From Gymnopilus junonius (Eukaryota > Basidiomycota > Agaricomycetes > Agaricales > Galerinaceae), in the NCBI GenBank assembly GCA_015501075.1, contig JADNYJ010000085.1, positions 62,001-126,000 of the forward strand: DNA of 64,000 nucleotides, written 5' to 3'. This document shows, in pieces, positions 21,087 to 33,000 of this stretch. A program made the translations under genes and the position numbers. Under the pieces are notes generated by a model. That model had not been told where the DNA came from, did not search any database, and saw nothing but the letters and a program-made list of their open reading frames with translations. The number at the start of each line of letters is the position of its first letter. The stretch's first letter is position 1.

Positions 21087-22933
21087 TCATAGCATCATAG
21101 CAGACTCAGTAAGCATTTTTACCGCAAGGTTAGGGATGATGAAACTTACATGGTATGAAATATAATCCGGACTCTCACACGCCTTATATTCCTGCATCAA
21201 ATCGTCGCAAGTCGCCCTGTTTGACAGAAAAAGATTTCAGTATATAACTTTCTTTCCGAAAAAAGAAGAAAAAGAAGGAAAACGTGCCTTGCATTATCGA
21301 ACTCCTCCAAACCATCCTCGAACATCTTCTCTTTTTTATACATCTCCATGAATGCATTACGCTTTTTCAATTTATCATACTGATCGAGCATCCTTCTGAA
21401 TAACTGCAAAAAAGAAAGCAGAATACATCAACATCCGTCATTGAAATATGACCACTAAATGAAGTAATACTGACTGAAGCGATACTCGTATGATTGGCCA
21501 ACATCAGCCCGCTGACTTTATGGCTTGTAGTGACATAGGGCGATTTACGTGCTGATGCAACTTGTAGAGAAGCAGGTCCCCATGGGACGAAAGTAGCCAA
21601 ATTTCTGTCACGTATCCGAAGAAGCGCTTGGTGAATCTAGAAAAAAAATCAGCGTCAGCCATTATTTTAAAAGCACAAGATGGATTACACACGTCGCCCG
21701 GATCGACGTCACCCATGATTATATTCAAATTTGAAATGTAACACGACGTGGGCGAGGACACTGTCAAAGCCATACGGTTTTTGGGCTGAAGCAGGCGGCG
21801 CATAACGTCTAGTACAGTTGTTCTGCGTATCGTTTTTGCCTATCACAGTTGAAATCAGTACACCAGCAAGTGCGTGAAAGGAAAAAGGTCCGACCTTGTC
21901 AATTTCTCCAGTAGAGAAAGGGGTGTAGGAAGCCATAAGGAAATGACACCTTGGCGTGGGTATCAACGACGCCAGCATGCCCACTAAATCGTTGTTCATG
22001 TACGAGGGGTACCTCAGCGTCTGCGTGCTTGCAGCCATCACTGTCGACACCAACTGGTTCGTTTGATCAAATGACGGTGTTTGTACGTGTAGCCTATCTG
22101 CAGCGATACGTGCGAGGGCGCTGTTATCCAGGACGACCACCGAGTCGGCGTGGTTTACGAGGCGCTTCAACGTCAGCATGGAGTTGTAGGGTTGCACGAC
22201 GACGTCGCCTTCTTGGGTATTTGGGAATACGCTGTACGTTTGGATGATCTTCTTAGGGAATCTATCGTTTAGCCGTTCCAGGATGAAAGAACCGAGACCA
22301 GATCCTGTTCCTCCAGCGATGGAGTGCACAGCGACGAAGGCCTGGATGGGAAGAGTTTGGTCAGAAATAAGAATTCGCAAGGCACAGAGGTACACTATGA
22401 GAACGCGCACCTCTAACGAATCACTGCTCTCTGCCTCTCGGTCAATCATATCCATAACCTCCTCATATATCCGTTCTCCGGCCACATATCCTTGTGCCCA
22501 ATTATTTCCCGCGCCTCCACCATCCTTCGATACAAAGATATTTTCAGGGTTGTATAACCGCGAATAAGGCGACGTCAGAATGTTGTTTATCACCTGGACG
22601 CGAAAAGAGAAAAACGTCAACTTTAGTATTATCGGAACGTGTCGATTGCGACCGGCTCCTCACCCTAGGTTCCAAATCAATAAGTATAGATCTCGGCACG
22701 TACAGCTCATCGTCAGCCTGATAAAAGAACACGTCCTTCCGATCTCCACCATTCGTTGCCCAGTCTTCGAGGATCCCTTGCTGGTTGATCCCATGCTCAG
22801 CACACAGTCGTTGCCAGAACACAGAGCCCACTGCGCTTTAATATGTGAGAAAAGTATGAGAGGGCATCGAGGGCGAGTTCTCACCTTGGTTCCCGCATTG
22901 CCCCAGCTGAAGCGTGATGATCTCGCGAGGCAT
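21087..22933 (-). CDS. TUB4: Gamma-tubulin (multi-exon)
   Basis: Gamma-tubulin nucleates microtubules at the spindle pole body. The start is unambiguous: [16 protein letters not shown], followed by [48 protein letters not shown], the GTP-binding signature [99 protein letters not shown], and the C-terminal [11 protein letters not shown]. The last short exon gives a stop at 21087. All inspected junctions are GT-AG and in frame (for example [11 protein letters not shown] across an intron near 21830-21895), and no frame break was seen. A decayed copy of its 3' end lies at 17600-18060. Confidence 0.95.
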
Positions 22934-23139
22934 AGTGGATGTTGTCTGCAACTTCAAGGCTGTAAAAGAGTCCGCGTCGTCACGCGATTCTGTCACTGCG
23001 TAACGCGTGCTAGATCACTGCAATTAACCTCCATCTCGGTACAGAACTAATATCGCAGCCTTACACATTCCATGTATTAGTAAGTAATACCTCAGGCCTC
23101 AGCGCTCAGATCCCAGTACTCATCGACCCCTCCATTGCA

Positions 23140-25080
23140 CATACCCAACTCGCCGAACCAGAAATAGCCAACACCTCAAATCTCCCCACCGAAAGGTGTT
23201 GCACTGGCTGCAACGGCAGCAGAAGAGGCTGATGCACTGGACGAAGAGCTCTCATCTTTATCCTCTCCGGACTATTCATCCGGCTCCTCGTTACCATCTC
23301 CGCTATTGCCTTCCTTCCATTACCGACTTCATCGCATTCGCTTTGCCTCTCATTCTTGCTCGTGAATGATAAAAGGGATAAACACAAGCGCGATACATGA
23401 TGCAGTTGTTCTGCTTCACTCTACTAAGGCGAGTTGGCACGGCCTTGGGAGTTGCTGACGGAAGAGTTGCTGAGAAGGAACAGGAGGAACATCTCTATTG
23501 ATGGGGTTGGTTTGTTTTCCTCGGGCATGGAGCGATAATACGGGTTTTGCGAGACGTCTGCGTAGGCCGTCAGAGGTTGAAAGGAGAGCAGGTGGCGGGC
23601 ACGAATCCCTGCAGCCTCTGAGTCCAGCGGCTGCTGAAAAGCTGTATCTGTTAGTGAGAGGGTAAGTAAATTTGGACAAGAAATTGAAATTGAAAAATGT
23701 GACTGACCAGTAGCTGAAAACATGAGTGAACCGTGGTTTTCGATTATTAGGATTGTAAGACCCTGCGTCCTTCTTTGGCTAACCATTGGACGTGCCCTTC
23801 CCCCAAGGGCAGTACTGAAAAACTGGATAAAAAAAACTTGTGTTAATAATTTACGGAAGGCAACGGAATCGGCTCCGCCAACGAAAATACCGACCTCCCG
23901 ACAAGAACAATCCACCTGCAAATACCATTGCTTTTACGCTAATCAGCACCTGCACAAACGCCCTGCCCATTGTCCGCGTTCCCAGCACTAACTACGCTTG
24001 TTGGAGACGTTGGCAGTCAAATATCGTAAGGAGAGGTATACAATGCGATAAAACCTTTCCGTGCCTGACTGGGCCAATGACGGTGTTTGAGGAAGAAGTA
24101 TGCTGAGATGGAAGAGAAGGCAAGACAGTAAGGAGCTGGATTACAGCCGGCGCGTGAAGGATGGTGCATCGATGGCGTTGAAGGTTGAGGTATGGGTATT
24201 GAGGTGTCCACGCATTTGTCGATCCCTGCGATAATAACAGTAATACGTAAGAAGAAAAAATATAAAGAAAAATGAAATAAAATGTACCTGCGCCTTAGCT
24301 TCTAGCACGACAAAGGGTAACGCACAGTAAGGTCGCAGAGGTAGTCTTGGGATTGGAATCTTCGACCTTGGCAAGCATAGCAGCGTCCTTCACCGTGGTT
24401 CAGGTTTCCTTCTTTCGCCTTTTCCTTTGGCTTTCCGACTTTGATTCGACCACCCTCGGCATCTACTCCCTATTCTTCTCGTCAGCCTCATCGTCATCAA
24501 CTCTTTCCACAGAAGACGATCTCTCCCCAGGGAGCTCCTTGAACGTTTACAATCATCCCGATCTGCTTCAACGTCACAGGGTCGAAGGACCTGGCGTGGG
24601 CGTTGTCATTTTCTTCTTCGCAGCGGAATTTGCTCCGACTTCGCATTTGATTTGGGAGGAGGAGCTGGTTTGGAAGATTCGGCGCAGATGAACCGCACAT
24701 GTTTAAACCCAGGAGTTAAGGGCGAGGGGAGAGCACAGCCGGCGTCGGAGCTGCGGGAAGGCTGTGAGTGAGGAACCTCATTGAGGACGATGCGCTTCTT
24801 TACTAGCAGACTCGTGATGGGTGGTAGGGTGTGCTTCATGCTAGTGAATTTCAGCATTTCCCTGCAAAAAATTGCCTTTATGAGCCGGGATGGAGCAAAA
24901 AAAAAAGAAGGCGACGTACAGGATGCTCGCAAGCAAACGAGACAGTATACGGTCTCGTCCAGGCTTATCCCAGAGGAGTGACATCAGATCAATCCTCGGC
25001 GTTCAGGCGTATGTAAGTGAGGCTCCAAGGAAACCTTCTGCGGGATCGTACATTAGCGGGAATGGATGGACGGAAAACAT
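23140..25080 (-). pseudogene. Decayed partial NOC1/MAK21 copy (fragment A)
   Basis: Read on the minus strand, this region carries scattered but collinear matches to the full-length NOC1 gene at 52.5 kb. From left end to right end these are FTSKNER (NOC1 FTSKDER), RARHLLSFQPLTAYADVSQN (NOC1 HARQLLSSQPLTASADLSQN), THTSTFN (exact), a block matching the KELLGEGSS to ANSKLISA part, and GFKHVRFICAESSKP (NOC1 GPKHIRFTDAEPSKP). Many stops and frame changes separate the blocks, and intron positions appear kept, so it arose from genomic DNA and not a processed mRNA. It is strongly diverged, hence older than fragment B. It ends about 300 bases upstream of the NLR start. Confidence 0.8.
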
Positions 25081-25382
25081 GAGGCCAACTTACCTGACGG
25101 AGAAGAACATGCCTTAAAGTGATCAGCTAAAAGCGAAGATGAATTCAATTTCTGCATTGATCCCGTGAAGGGAGCCATTGCTTACCCCAGCTAGAGTCTT
25201 TGGTGGTTGAGTTGACTGGTGTTCGCAGTCGTCACATTATTGGGGTCACGGTACCGCATCTTTTTTTGGGCGCTTCATCAACCCGTGCGCGTTCTCAGGC
25301 CGTACAGCCTGATCTACACGAGGCAACCGTCTTTCTCATCCTTATCCTCGTACTTACACTCGCATTCAAGCGTACTTTCAAT

Positions 25383-28300
25383 ATGGCGACAAACCAACAA
25401 CTCATACTCAGCGCGGATCTAGCAAGTAAGCCCAGGTAACCACTGCTGACTCCGTTCTTCATTGACCGATATCTAGATATCAAATTCAACTCGGAAGGCC
25501 TTCTTACAAATCGGAAGCATTTTGCACGGGTCTTCGTGGACGACACAAAGGTCAAGAAATCTACGGATACCAAGCCTCGTTCTTCGGTATTCACATTGGA
25601 ATGGAACGGCGACAAGCAAATGTACGCCGTAATCCTCTTCCGCTTGATCGATTGGGTTAATTTCTTCGTTTGCAATTAGCTGGTTCAACCCATCGTCAAA
25701 GATTAGAGTCGAGCTCTATCGTTACCGTAAATTCAAGTATTCTGGATTGTTCAAAGTTTTTGTTGGACAGCACGAGGGGATGGCCATCGACTTGCTCGAA
25801 AACTGTAAGGATATTTCTCCGTTACATGTGTTTGCATGTACTGAAGGTGTAGATAGACGAGAGCCTTGAGCTAAAGGATAAGAAAGGTGACCCTGTCCAG
25901 CTCAAAATGACGATGGCTCTCTCTCGTGTTTCTGGATCGGAGGGCGATAGCACGAAATTTATGGAGAAAGTTGACGCTGACGTTTCTCGCCTGGACAACA
26001 ATAGGCGCATCTCAAGCGCTATTTCTATGCTTGCGCCCATCCTACAAGTGACTAAGAAGGTCATGGACAATCTTTCACAAGTACGCTATTCCGATTCTGT
26101 CTCTACCTATTGACCTCGTCGAAACTAATCACGATTAGGCACACCCGGTAGTCAAAGCATCATGGTCCGTTTTCTCGGGTCTCTATGAGGTACTCACAAA
26201 TGAAATACTTGAAATACTTGCTCTAACAAGTCCTTCCTGTACAGGCAATACAAGACATGGATATCCAGGATGAATCTGTCCGAGGGCTGGCCACCATCTT
26301 ACATGAACTGCTTGGCAGTGCAAGTACAGTTCCGAATCTGCCAGTTATCCCCAACACAGTGAATGTTATTGAGGAAATTAGCCGTCAATCTCTGCAAGTT
26401 GCATCCCTTATTCATGAATATACAAAGCTGTCTTCTTTCGGTAAGCCATGTCCATTGTTTTTTGTCACATTTTGGTAATGTTTATTTTTGTTCATGTAGG
26501 ACGGACTGTCAAGCTCCAGATCTCTAGCAGCCTAAAAGATCGTATTGAAGGATGTCAGAAGAGCTGTGCATCCCTCAAGGAGGATTTTTATAACAGAATC
26601 TACCTTAATGTTCATTCTCAGGTGCATCGTATTGGTATACCTTTTCTTCTGTGATCTTTTTCTTTTTTTTTTGACATATCAATGGTGGTTACAGGTGAAA
26701 AAGTTGAGGCAATCTATGAGGATGGTCTAGGTATTTTTCCTAACATTTTAGCTATTCACAAGTTATTCATTTCAATTTCTCAGCTGACAAAATCAAAAAC
26801 TGGCTCTCTGCTCCTGATAGCTCCCGGAATATGAATGAAGCATATGGAAAGCTTCAAGATGGTACTTGTTCCTGGTTTTTTGAAGGAGAACAGTTCTCTA
26901 CCTGGAAAGAAGAACCTAGTTTTCTTTGGGTAAAGGGAAAGGGTAAGTTTCTTTTAGTTTCACTGTTCTTGAAGGTCTATATGTTAAATATGTTTTCAGC
27001 TGGAAGTGGCAAAAGCATTTTGTGGTGGGTATCATTCTAAAATGACCAAAGTATTGATGATAAGGAAACTCTATTGATAGTTCATCAATCATCCACAATG
27101 TTGACCTTGCTAAGCAAGACTCTTCCCTTTCAATGGCTTATTTCTTCTTTGATGGAAGAGATTCCCAGACTGAACTACAGCTTCATCACAAGCTTATCAG
27201 GTCTCTGATCTGGCAGCTTTCTTACAGAGAAGATCATAAAGTACCTCTTCCCTTGGTAAACCTCTACAAAAAATATGGGCACCAGCAACCATTGGATGTG
27301 GACCTTGAGGAGACATTGCTTGATATTATTGCTGGACTTTCCCAGGCATACATTATCATTGATGCTCTTGATGAGTGTACTGACATTTCAAAGACCCTGA
27401 TGTGGGTACACAAGGTTCTATCAAACAACCTTCACATTCTAGTAACAAGCCGACCATTGGAAATCATTGAAAATGCCTTCAAAAGCATTCCTCTAATGTC
27501 TGTTAACATTAGTGAAGTGACTGAAAACCAGGACATCATGCACTATCTCAGTGTTCAGGTTTCAAAGTTTACACAATATGGTGAAAAGACTGAACAGGAA
27601 ATAAACTTGGCTTTGACAGAGGGTGCTGAGGGATCGTAGGTTTACTTTCATTATCTTGCTTGTTGATATAGATAATTAATATTTATTTCTAGTTTTAGGT
27701 GGATTGCTTTACAGATTGAAGAATTGAAAAAATGTGCCAGCAAAAATGAAATACAAAAGAAACTAGGAAAACTACCCAGGGGGCTAGATGAAACCTACCA
27801 GAGGATCTTGAAAGGAATTGACAGAGATTACTGGGATGACACCAAGATTTTTCTGCAGTTCTTGGCCTTTTCTAAACGGCCACTGAAGGTTGATGAACTT
27901 GCTGAAGTTATTACAGTGGACTTGGGTTCAGAAGAAGGGCCTGCTTTTATTGAGGACAAACAGTACCAAGATCCAAGAATTGTGCTAACTAGGTGCTCAA
28001 GCCTTGTCAATGAATCAGAAGGTTATTGGTGCTTAGTTTTTATTGCTATATTTACTAAACAAAACATCAGGCATCATCAAACTATCTCATTTCTCTGTCA
28101 AGGAATACCTACTTTCTCCAATGGTGGAACAGGATTTTAGAATTCAAGAAGAAAAGTCACATGAAATAATTTCCAAAATATCTCTGGCTTATCTTCTACA
28201 GTTCAACTCTTACAAATGGGCTGGGATTGAATCTGCACCTCTTGCCAACTATGCAGCTGAGTACTGGATTGACCATGCAAAGCTGGAGGACTAAACAGCC

Positions 28301-29541
28301 TAAACACTTCTATTCTGAAGTTAACTAAAGAACTGTTTATGTCTGATGCTGCATTTACCAACTGGGTCCAGCTCTGGAATATTGATCTGAACATCTGGGA
28401 TCAGAAAAGGTCAAGAGACAAAACAGATGTCATGAAAATGGCTTCTGCTCTCTACTATGCTAGTCTGGCTGGGATAAAACCCACTGTAGAACTCCTGTTA
28501 ACCAACAAAGCAGAGGTGAATGCACAGGGAGGATGGTGGGGAAATGCTCTCCAGGCAGCATCAGCTGAATGCCACAGGGACATTGTGGAACTACTGTTAG
28601 TCAACAAAGCAGATGTGAATGCACAGGGAGGAGACTATGGAAATGCTCTCCAGGCAGCATCATTTCATGGCCACAGGGACATTGTGGAACTGCTTTTACA
28701 GAACAAAGCAGAGGTGAATGCACAGGGAGGATACCATGGAAATGCTCTCCAGGCAGCATCAGCCAGAGGCTACAAGTACAATGTGGAACTACTGTTAATC
28801 AATGAAGCAGCAGTAAATGCAGAGGGAGGATACCACGGAAATGCTCTCCAGGCAGCATCAGCTGAAGGCCACAGGGACATTGTGGAACTGCTTTTACAGA
28901 ACAAAGCAGAGGTGAATGCACAGGGAGGAGAATATGGAAATGCTCTCCAGGCAGCATCATTTCATGGCCACAGGGACATTGTGGAACTGCTTTTACAGAA
29001 CAAAGCAGAGGTGAATGCACAGGGAGGAGAATATCAAAATGCTCTCCAGGCAGCATCAGCTGGAGGCCACAGGAACATTGTGGAACTGCTTTTACAGAAC
29101 AAAGCAGAGGTGAATGCACAAGGAGGATACTATGGAAATGCTCTCCAGGCAGCATCAACTGGAGGCCACAGGGACATTGTGGAACTGCTATTACAGAATA
29201 AAGCAGAGGTGAATGCACAAGGAGGGTACTATGGAAATGCTCTCAAGGCAGCATCACATTGGGGCCACAGGGACATTGTGGAACTGCTTTTACAGAACAA
29301 AGCAGATGTGAATGCACAGGGAGGAGAATATGGAAATGCTCTCCAGGCAGCATCATTTCATGGCCACAGGGACATTGTGGAACTACTGTTGGTCAACAAA
29401 GCAGAGGTGAATGCACAGGGAGGAGAATATGGAAATGCTCTCCAGGCAGCATCAGCTGAAGGCCACATGGACATTATGGAACTGCTGCAGGAGAAAGATG
29501 CAATAAATGAGGATCACAAGGAAGAGTTTAGTACAGAGTGA
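25383..29541 (+). CDS. C2-NACHT-ankyrin NLR-like (STAND) protein, frame break near 28282
   Basis: A fungal NOD-like receptor candidate. Exon 1 is 25383-25425, exon 2 25477-25621, exon 3 25680-25804. The N-terminal part reads like a C2 domain (FARVFVDDTKVKKSTDTKP, FTLEWNGDKQ, KIRVELYRYRKF). A helical region follows, then the NTPase: P-loop KGKAGSGKSILC spliced across introns near 26945-27000 and 27027-27080, AYFFFDGRDSQTELQLHHKL, Walker B AYIIIDALDEC, and the sensor-like ILVTSRP. A winged-helix part follows (LPRGLDETYQRILKGI, IIKLSHFSVKEYLLSP). Eleven ankyrin repeats of 33 residues fill 28441-29541. In-frame GT-AG introns lie at about 27637-27695 and 28031-28070. Near 28282 the frame shifts by one base (one G missing between DHAK and GGLNSLN); otherwise the chain is continuous. 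The NACHT-to-ankyrin part is visibly more AT-rich than its neighbours. NOC1 fragments flank both sides. Confidence 0.85.
28441..29520 (+). repeat. Eleven tandem 99-bp ankyrin-coding repeats
   Basis: Eleven in-frame units with the consensus GNALQAASxxGHRDIVELLL then QNKAEVNAQGGxY. The DNA of several units is almost identical over the 99 bases. Differences concentrate at the two residues after QAAS (AE, FH, AR, AG, TG, HW) and the two after the final Gly-Gly (WW, DY, YH, EY, YY). These are direct coding repeats, not a CRISPR array. Confidence 0.95.
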
Positions 29542-29561
29542 AAAAAGTGTATCTCGAAATG

Positions 29562-31900
29562 CTAATAGCTATATGTGTACCCATCATATTCAATCAATCT
29601 ATCCAACTTCTCGTCTAGAGGTCTGAGGTCCTCATTATCCGATGCTTCTGCCGGTGATAGGTCATCTTCGCCATTGCCATCTTCTTCATTTTGCAATAGG
29701 TCTTCATCCCCATCTCCGTCAACCTTTGCTCCTTGATCCTCTTCGTTATCACTGTAATGAAGCAGCTCCGCATCGTCATCTTCGTCAACATCGCTGTCAT
29801 TCATTAAGTAGTCGTCATCTCCGTCTCCCTTGTATAGTAGCTTGCATGACCTATTCGTAAACACAGTTAGCATTTTTGCTATGAATGTCTCACAAAATAG
29901 AAGCATACCTTCCAGATCTCCGCCTCCTCTAAGTCACTGGCGTTCTCGTCTTCATCCACATCACCAGCAGCTTCGGCGGCGGCCTCCTCTTCAGCATCGG
30001 ACTGACCACTCATCGTCGTTTTCTTCGCCTAGCCCTTCGCCAAGCTCGTCGTCCAGCTCGTCATCGCCGTCTCATCCTCATCCTCATCGGATATTTCGTC
30101 CTCCTTCCCCTCCTTCCTCCTCTTCACTTTGGCGGCCTTCGCCTTTTCCCTTTCATCATTGCTGTAAAGTATTGATGAAGAGCAGCTAAACAAACAGATA
30201 ACAGACAGAGTCAGTCAGCTCCAACTCGCCTGGACAAAGACAAACAGACCTGATCAACAGGGACATCCTCCCTTTTCTTCCTCAAAAACTCCTCATTCAC
30301 AATACCCAAGGCGGCCCCAACCTCACCTCTCACCAACTTGGTCCCTCAAGTACACCAGCAGCAGGTTGCAGCCTCTCCCGCCTGGTATCTCGCCCTCTTT
30401 CACCTTCTTTGGGTTCTTGTACACGAAGCGGTCAAGGAAGCGCGACAGCGCGTTTTGCGAGAGGTCAGCGGAAGCGTTGAGAGGCTGGGAGGAGAGTAGC
30501 TAGCGGGAGGGTTGGTAGGATTGAGAACCGGTGTCTATTGGTGAGCAAGTTCAATTGAGAAAATGACTTCATATAAAATAAAGAGGAGGGCCGACTGACC
30601 AATTCCCATAGCGGCAGCGCTGAAGCATGAGCGAACTGCGGCTCTCGCTTCTTAGGATCGTAAGCCTCTTCCACGTCCCTCTTGGGCTTCTCGTTGATCA
30701 TGCCCCTCAATCCTGGGGTAGTCCTGAATAACTAGAGAAAGAGAATTGGCGTCAGCACCGAACCAAGGCACAGACATCAACTCCACCACCGAAAATACTC
30801 ACCGGTTAACATCTGCGAAAATTGCGGAAATGAGCTTCGAGTTGGCGTACTCGACCTCCGTGAATCCAGCAGCGCCCTTCACCTTGCTTTGCTTCGCCCT
30901 CGCCTTGCCCTTCGGCTTCCCACCCATGACCCGACCCCTCTTGTCTGTCTTGAACACCTTCCGTAGACGAGGAACCTTCCCCAAGGAGCTCCTTGAATAT
31001 CTCAAAGTGGATACAATGAGCTGGACAGCGACCTCCCGATCGGCGGGGGTCAACACAACCCGGTTGAACGTCACAAGTCGCGTAGTACCTCGCATGGGCG
31101 TTCCCTTTCGCTTGGACTTCGTGCTTGCATTGGAAGCAGGAACAGGCTTGGAAGGCTCAGCGTCAGTAAATCGGATATGTTTGGGCCAAGAGGAGGTTGC
31201 AGTTGAAGCAGAAGGGGCCGCTGCACCTGGAGCCGGACCTGCTGGAGGCGGAGGATGAGGGATATGATCTCGTTGACGACGATGCTTTTCATCGCTGAGT
31301 GAGCCTGCAAGAGTTGCAGCAGGTGGTAGGATGCGTGCGAGGCTAATGATTTTTTCAACATCTCTCTAAAATATCGTATTTATTAGTAGAATCGACGAAG
31401 TAGAAATAAAGGGAACTTACGAGCTTTTTAACAAGCAAACGAGGTAGATTTTGTTCTTGTTCAGGCTTATCCCGGAGAAGCGTGAATATCTGGTTGATAG
31501 TTTGTGTTCAGACGTAAAGAAAAGGGTCCAAGGAACGCGTCTGAGGAAATGGATTTTAGCTGAAAAAAATGGAAAACTTGAAGCAGAAAACGAATTAGGT
31601 AGTACCTCAAGAATCTGGTCGCGGAAATACCTGTAAAAATGCAATTTAGCGATTGCGTCCTGCTCCGAATGAAAAAAAGAGAAAAAGATGCAACTTACGC
31701 TACAATACTCGCCTGCCATTCTAATTTCCTCTCTCTGTCGTCTCCTTGAGCAGCTCCAATACCTTGGTACCGTGCGGCTGACTGCTTTGCGAGAGATGGC
31801 ACGGTAGCACGATGAGGTCAGGTGGAAGACAAAGAGAGAGTTGCGGTAGACGTGCGCCGACACTCGATAGTTGTCCTTCCGAAGGCATCAATATTTCTGA
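29562..31900 (-). pseudogene. Decayed partial NOC1/MAK21 copy (fragment B)
   Basis: Reading leftward, this copy covers the middle and C-terminal part of NOC1: YFRDQ near 31635, FTLLRDKPEQEQNL near 31460, HASYHLLQLLQAHSAMKSIV near 31310, TFNRVVLTPADREVAVQLI near 31050, RGMINEKPKRDVEEAYDPKK near 30680, and the acidic tail DDDYLMNDSDVDEDDDAELL near 29800. It lacks the N-terminal part, and blocks lie in several frames with stops (for example an Arg codon of the YVRTQT motif is TGA near 31500). Identity to the full-length gene is much higher than for fragment A, so it is the younger copy. It begins only about 20 bases beyond the NLR stop codon. Confidence 0.88.
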
Positions 31901-32399
31901 CAGTTCAAGTCTCTCAGGATGTAGACGAGGATTCAATTTGTGAGGTGGAAGTTCCAAAAATGGCCGGGTCGAGTCGCGACACAGCCACCAGCAGCCCAAA
32001 TCAACGACTCATCTTCAGAATATTCGGCAATATGTATATATGCTCAACATTTGCTCGATCAATCTGACCACCATAAACTACAAGAATTACTACTAGTACT
32101 ATTGGAATGAGCAGTCACTACAGAGTCGCGATTCAACTCGGCATCAGTTTCTTCTTCGAATTCCTCTCTCCTAACTCTTATCCATCTTGTCAACCGGTAC
32201 AACCTTCTCTCAGTACTGGACTTCTCAGTATTCTCGTTCACGTTGCCCCCTCCTGAAATTTCACCCGGCACCCCTAGTCTCCGCCTTCACCCTTGTCTGA
32301 TGTCCGGACCGCCTTGCCTCTGTGTGCTCCTCTTCTCTCTTCTCAAGCACCAGTGTCTTCTCCCTTTCTCTTAGGCATGATGGAAGAACGATTAAACAA

Positions 32400-33000
32400 G
32401 CAAGGCCATGATACGCTCCGCCAAAAGCGGATGAACACAATCAACCACAACGACGTCCTCCCCAGTTCCCTCCTCTCCATCTTCAAAGGCACCTACCTCC
32501 TCACAGACTTCCGGAAATCCTCAATGACTTCGTATACAGGAACCCCAGGAAGTTGCAGGACAATGAGATGTCAGGCTTCAGAGGCCCAGCGATATCTGGC
32601 CTGTCATTGTTACTCTCGAGGGTTCCACGTTGGTGATAGGCAAAGTTGAGAGTTAGGGCGTCATGGGGCCGCCAAGGCTCACGAAAAGTCCGCAGAGGGA
32701 TAGGAGCTCGGAACGGGAGCAGAAAATGGGTGTGGACGGCTACGACGGAACGGGGAGGGTGGTGATTAATTGAAAAGCAGAATCTGTTGACCAGAATTGG
32801 GAACGTGAGTCGGAATATGAGGAAGATTGACAGACGGGCGACTGACCACTTCCAACAGTGGCCGCGCTGAAGCATAAATAAACATTGGCTATAGTTCTTT
32901 AGGATCATAAGCCTCCTCAACTCTTTCTTGTGTACAACCATTTTCATTTCGAGGCCCTCGTTTGCGAAGCCCTTGCACTGAGGCTTGCAGGCACGGAGAG
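32400..33000. pseudogene. Scrambled NOC1/MAK21 fragment (C)
   Basis: Two short NOC1-like pieces lie in opposite orientations. On the plus strand near 32520-32580, DFVYRNPRKLQDNEMSGFRG matches NOC1 RFVYKNPKKVKEGEMPGGRG. On the minus strand near 32810-32925, EEAYDPKEL and then MFIYASALPLLE match NOC1 EEAYDPKKREPQFAHASALP. The opposed orientation shows an inversion after copying. Confidence 0.65.

Larger units (their letters stand above)
18500..21720. repeat. Tandem segmental duplication, copy 2
   Basis: The counterpart of 15300-18070. It contains paralogue B and the 3' part of the intact gamma-tubulin gene, in the same order and orientation as copy 1. The upstream non-ORF part (18920-19460) is also conserved and contains a possible spliced exon pair (exon end near 19124, acceptor near 19192), which suggests the genes may have 5' exons not captured by the long ORFs. 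Confidence 0.7.

Noticed and set aside
21951..22567. Plus-strand ORFs opposite gamma-tubulin
   Set aside because: Shadows of the highly conserved gamma-tubulin exons on the minus strand.
28441..29520. Regular repeats that could suggest a CRISPR array or satellite
   Set aside because: The period is exactly 99 bases, in frame, and encodes canonical ankyrin repeats.
28339..29541. A separate ankyrin-only gene starting at the Met at 28339
   Set aside because: The frame upstream of this Met remains open and reads GGLNSLNTSILKLTKELF, continuing the NACHT protein after one missing G; a single fused protein is simpler.
29562..29906. Acidic minus-strand ORF as an independent protein
   Set aside because: It is the C-terminal acidic tail of a decayed NOC1 copy, matching 55947-56230 closely.
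30746..31258. 170-codon plus-strand ORF ending in Gly/Ala-rich sequence
   Set aside because: It is antisense to the NOC1 fragment B, whose opposite strand shows clear family motifs.
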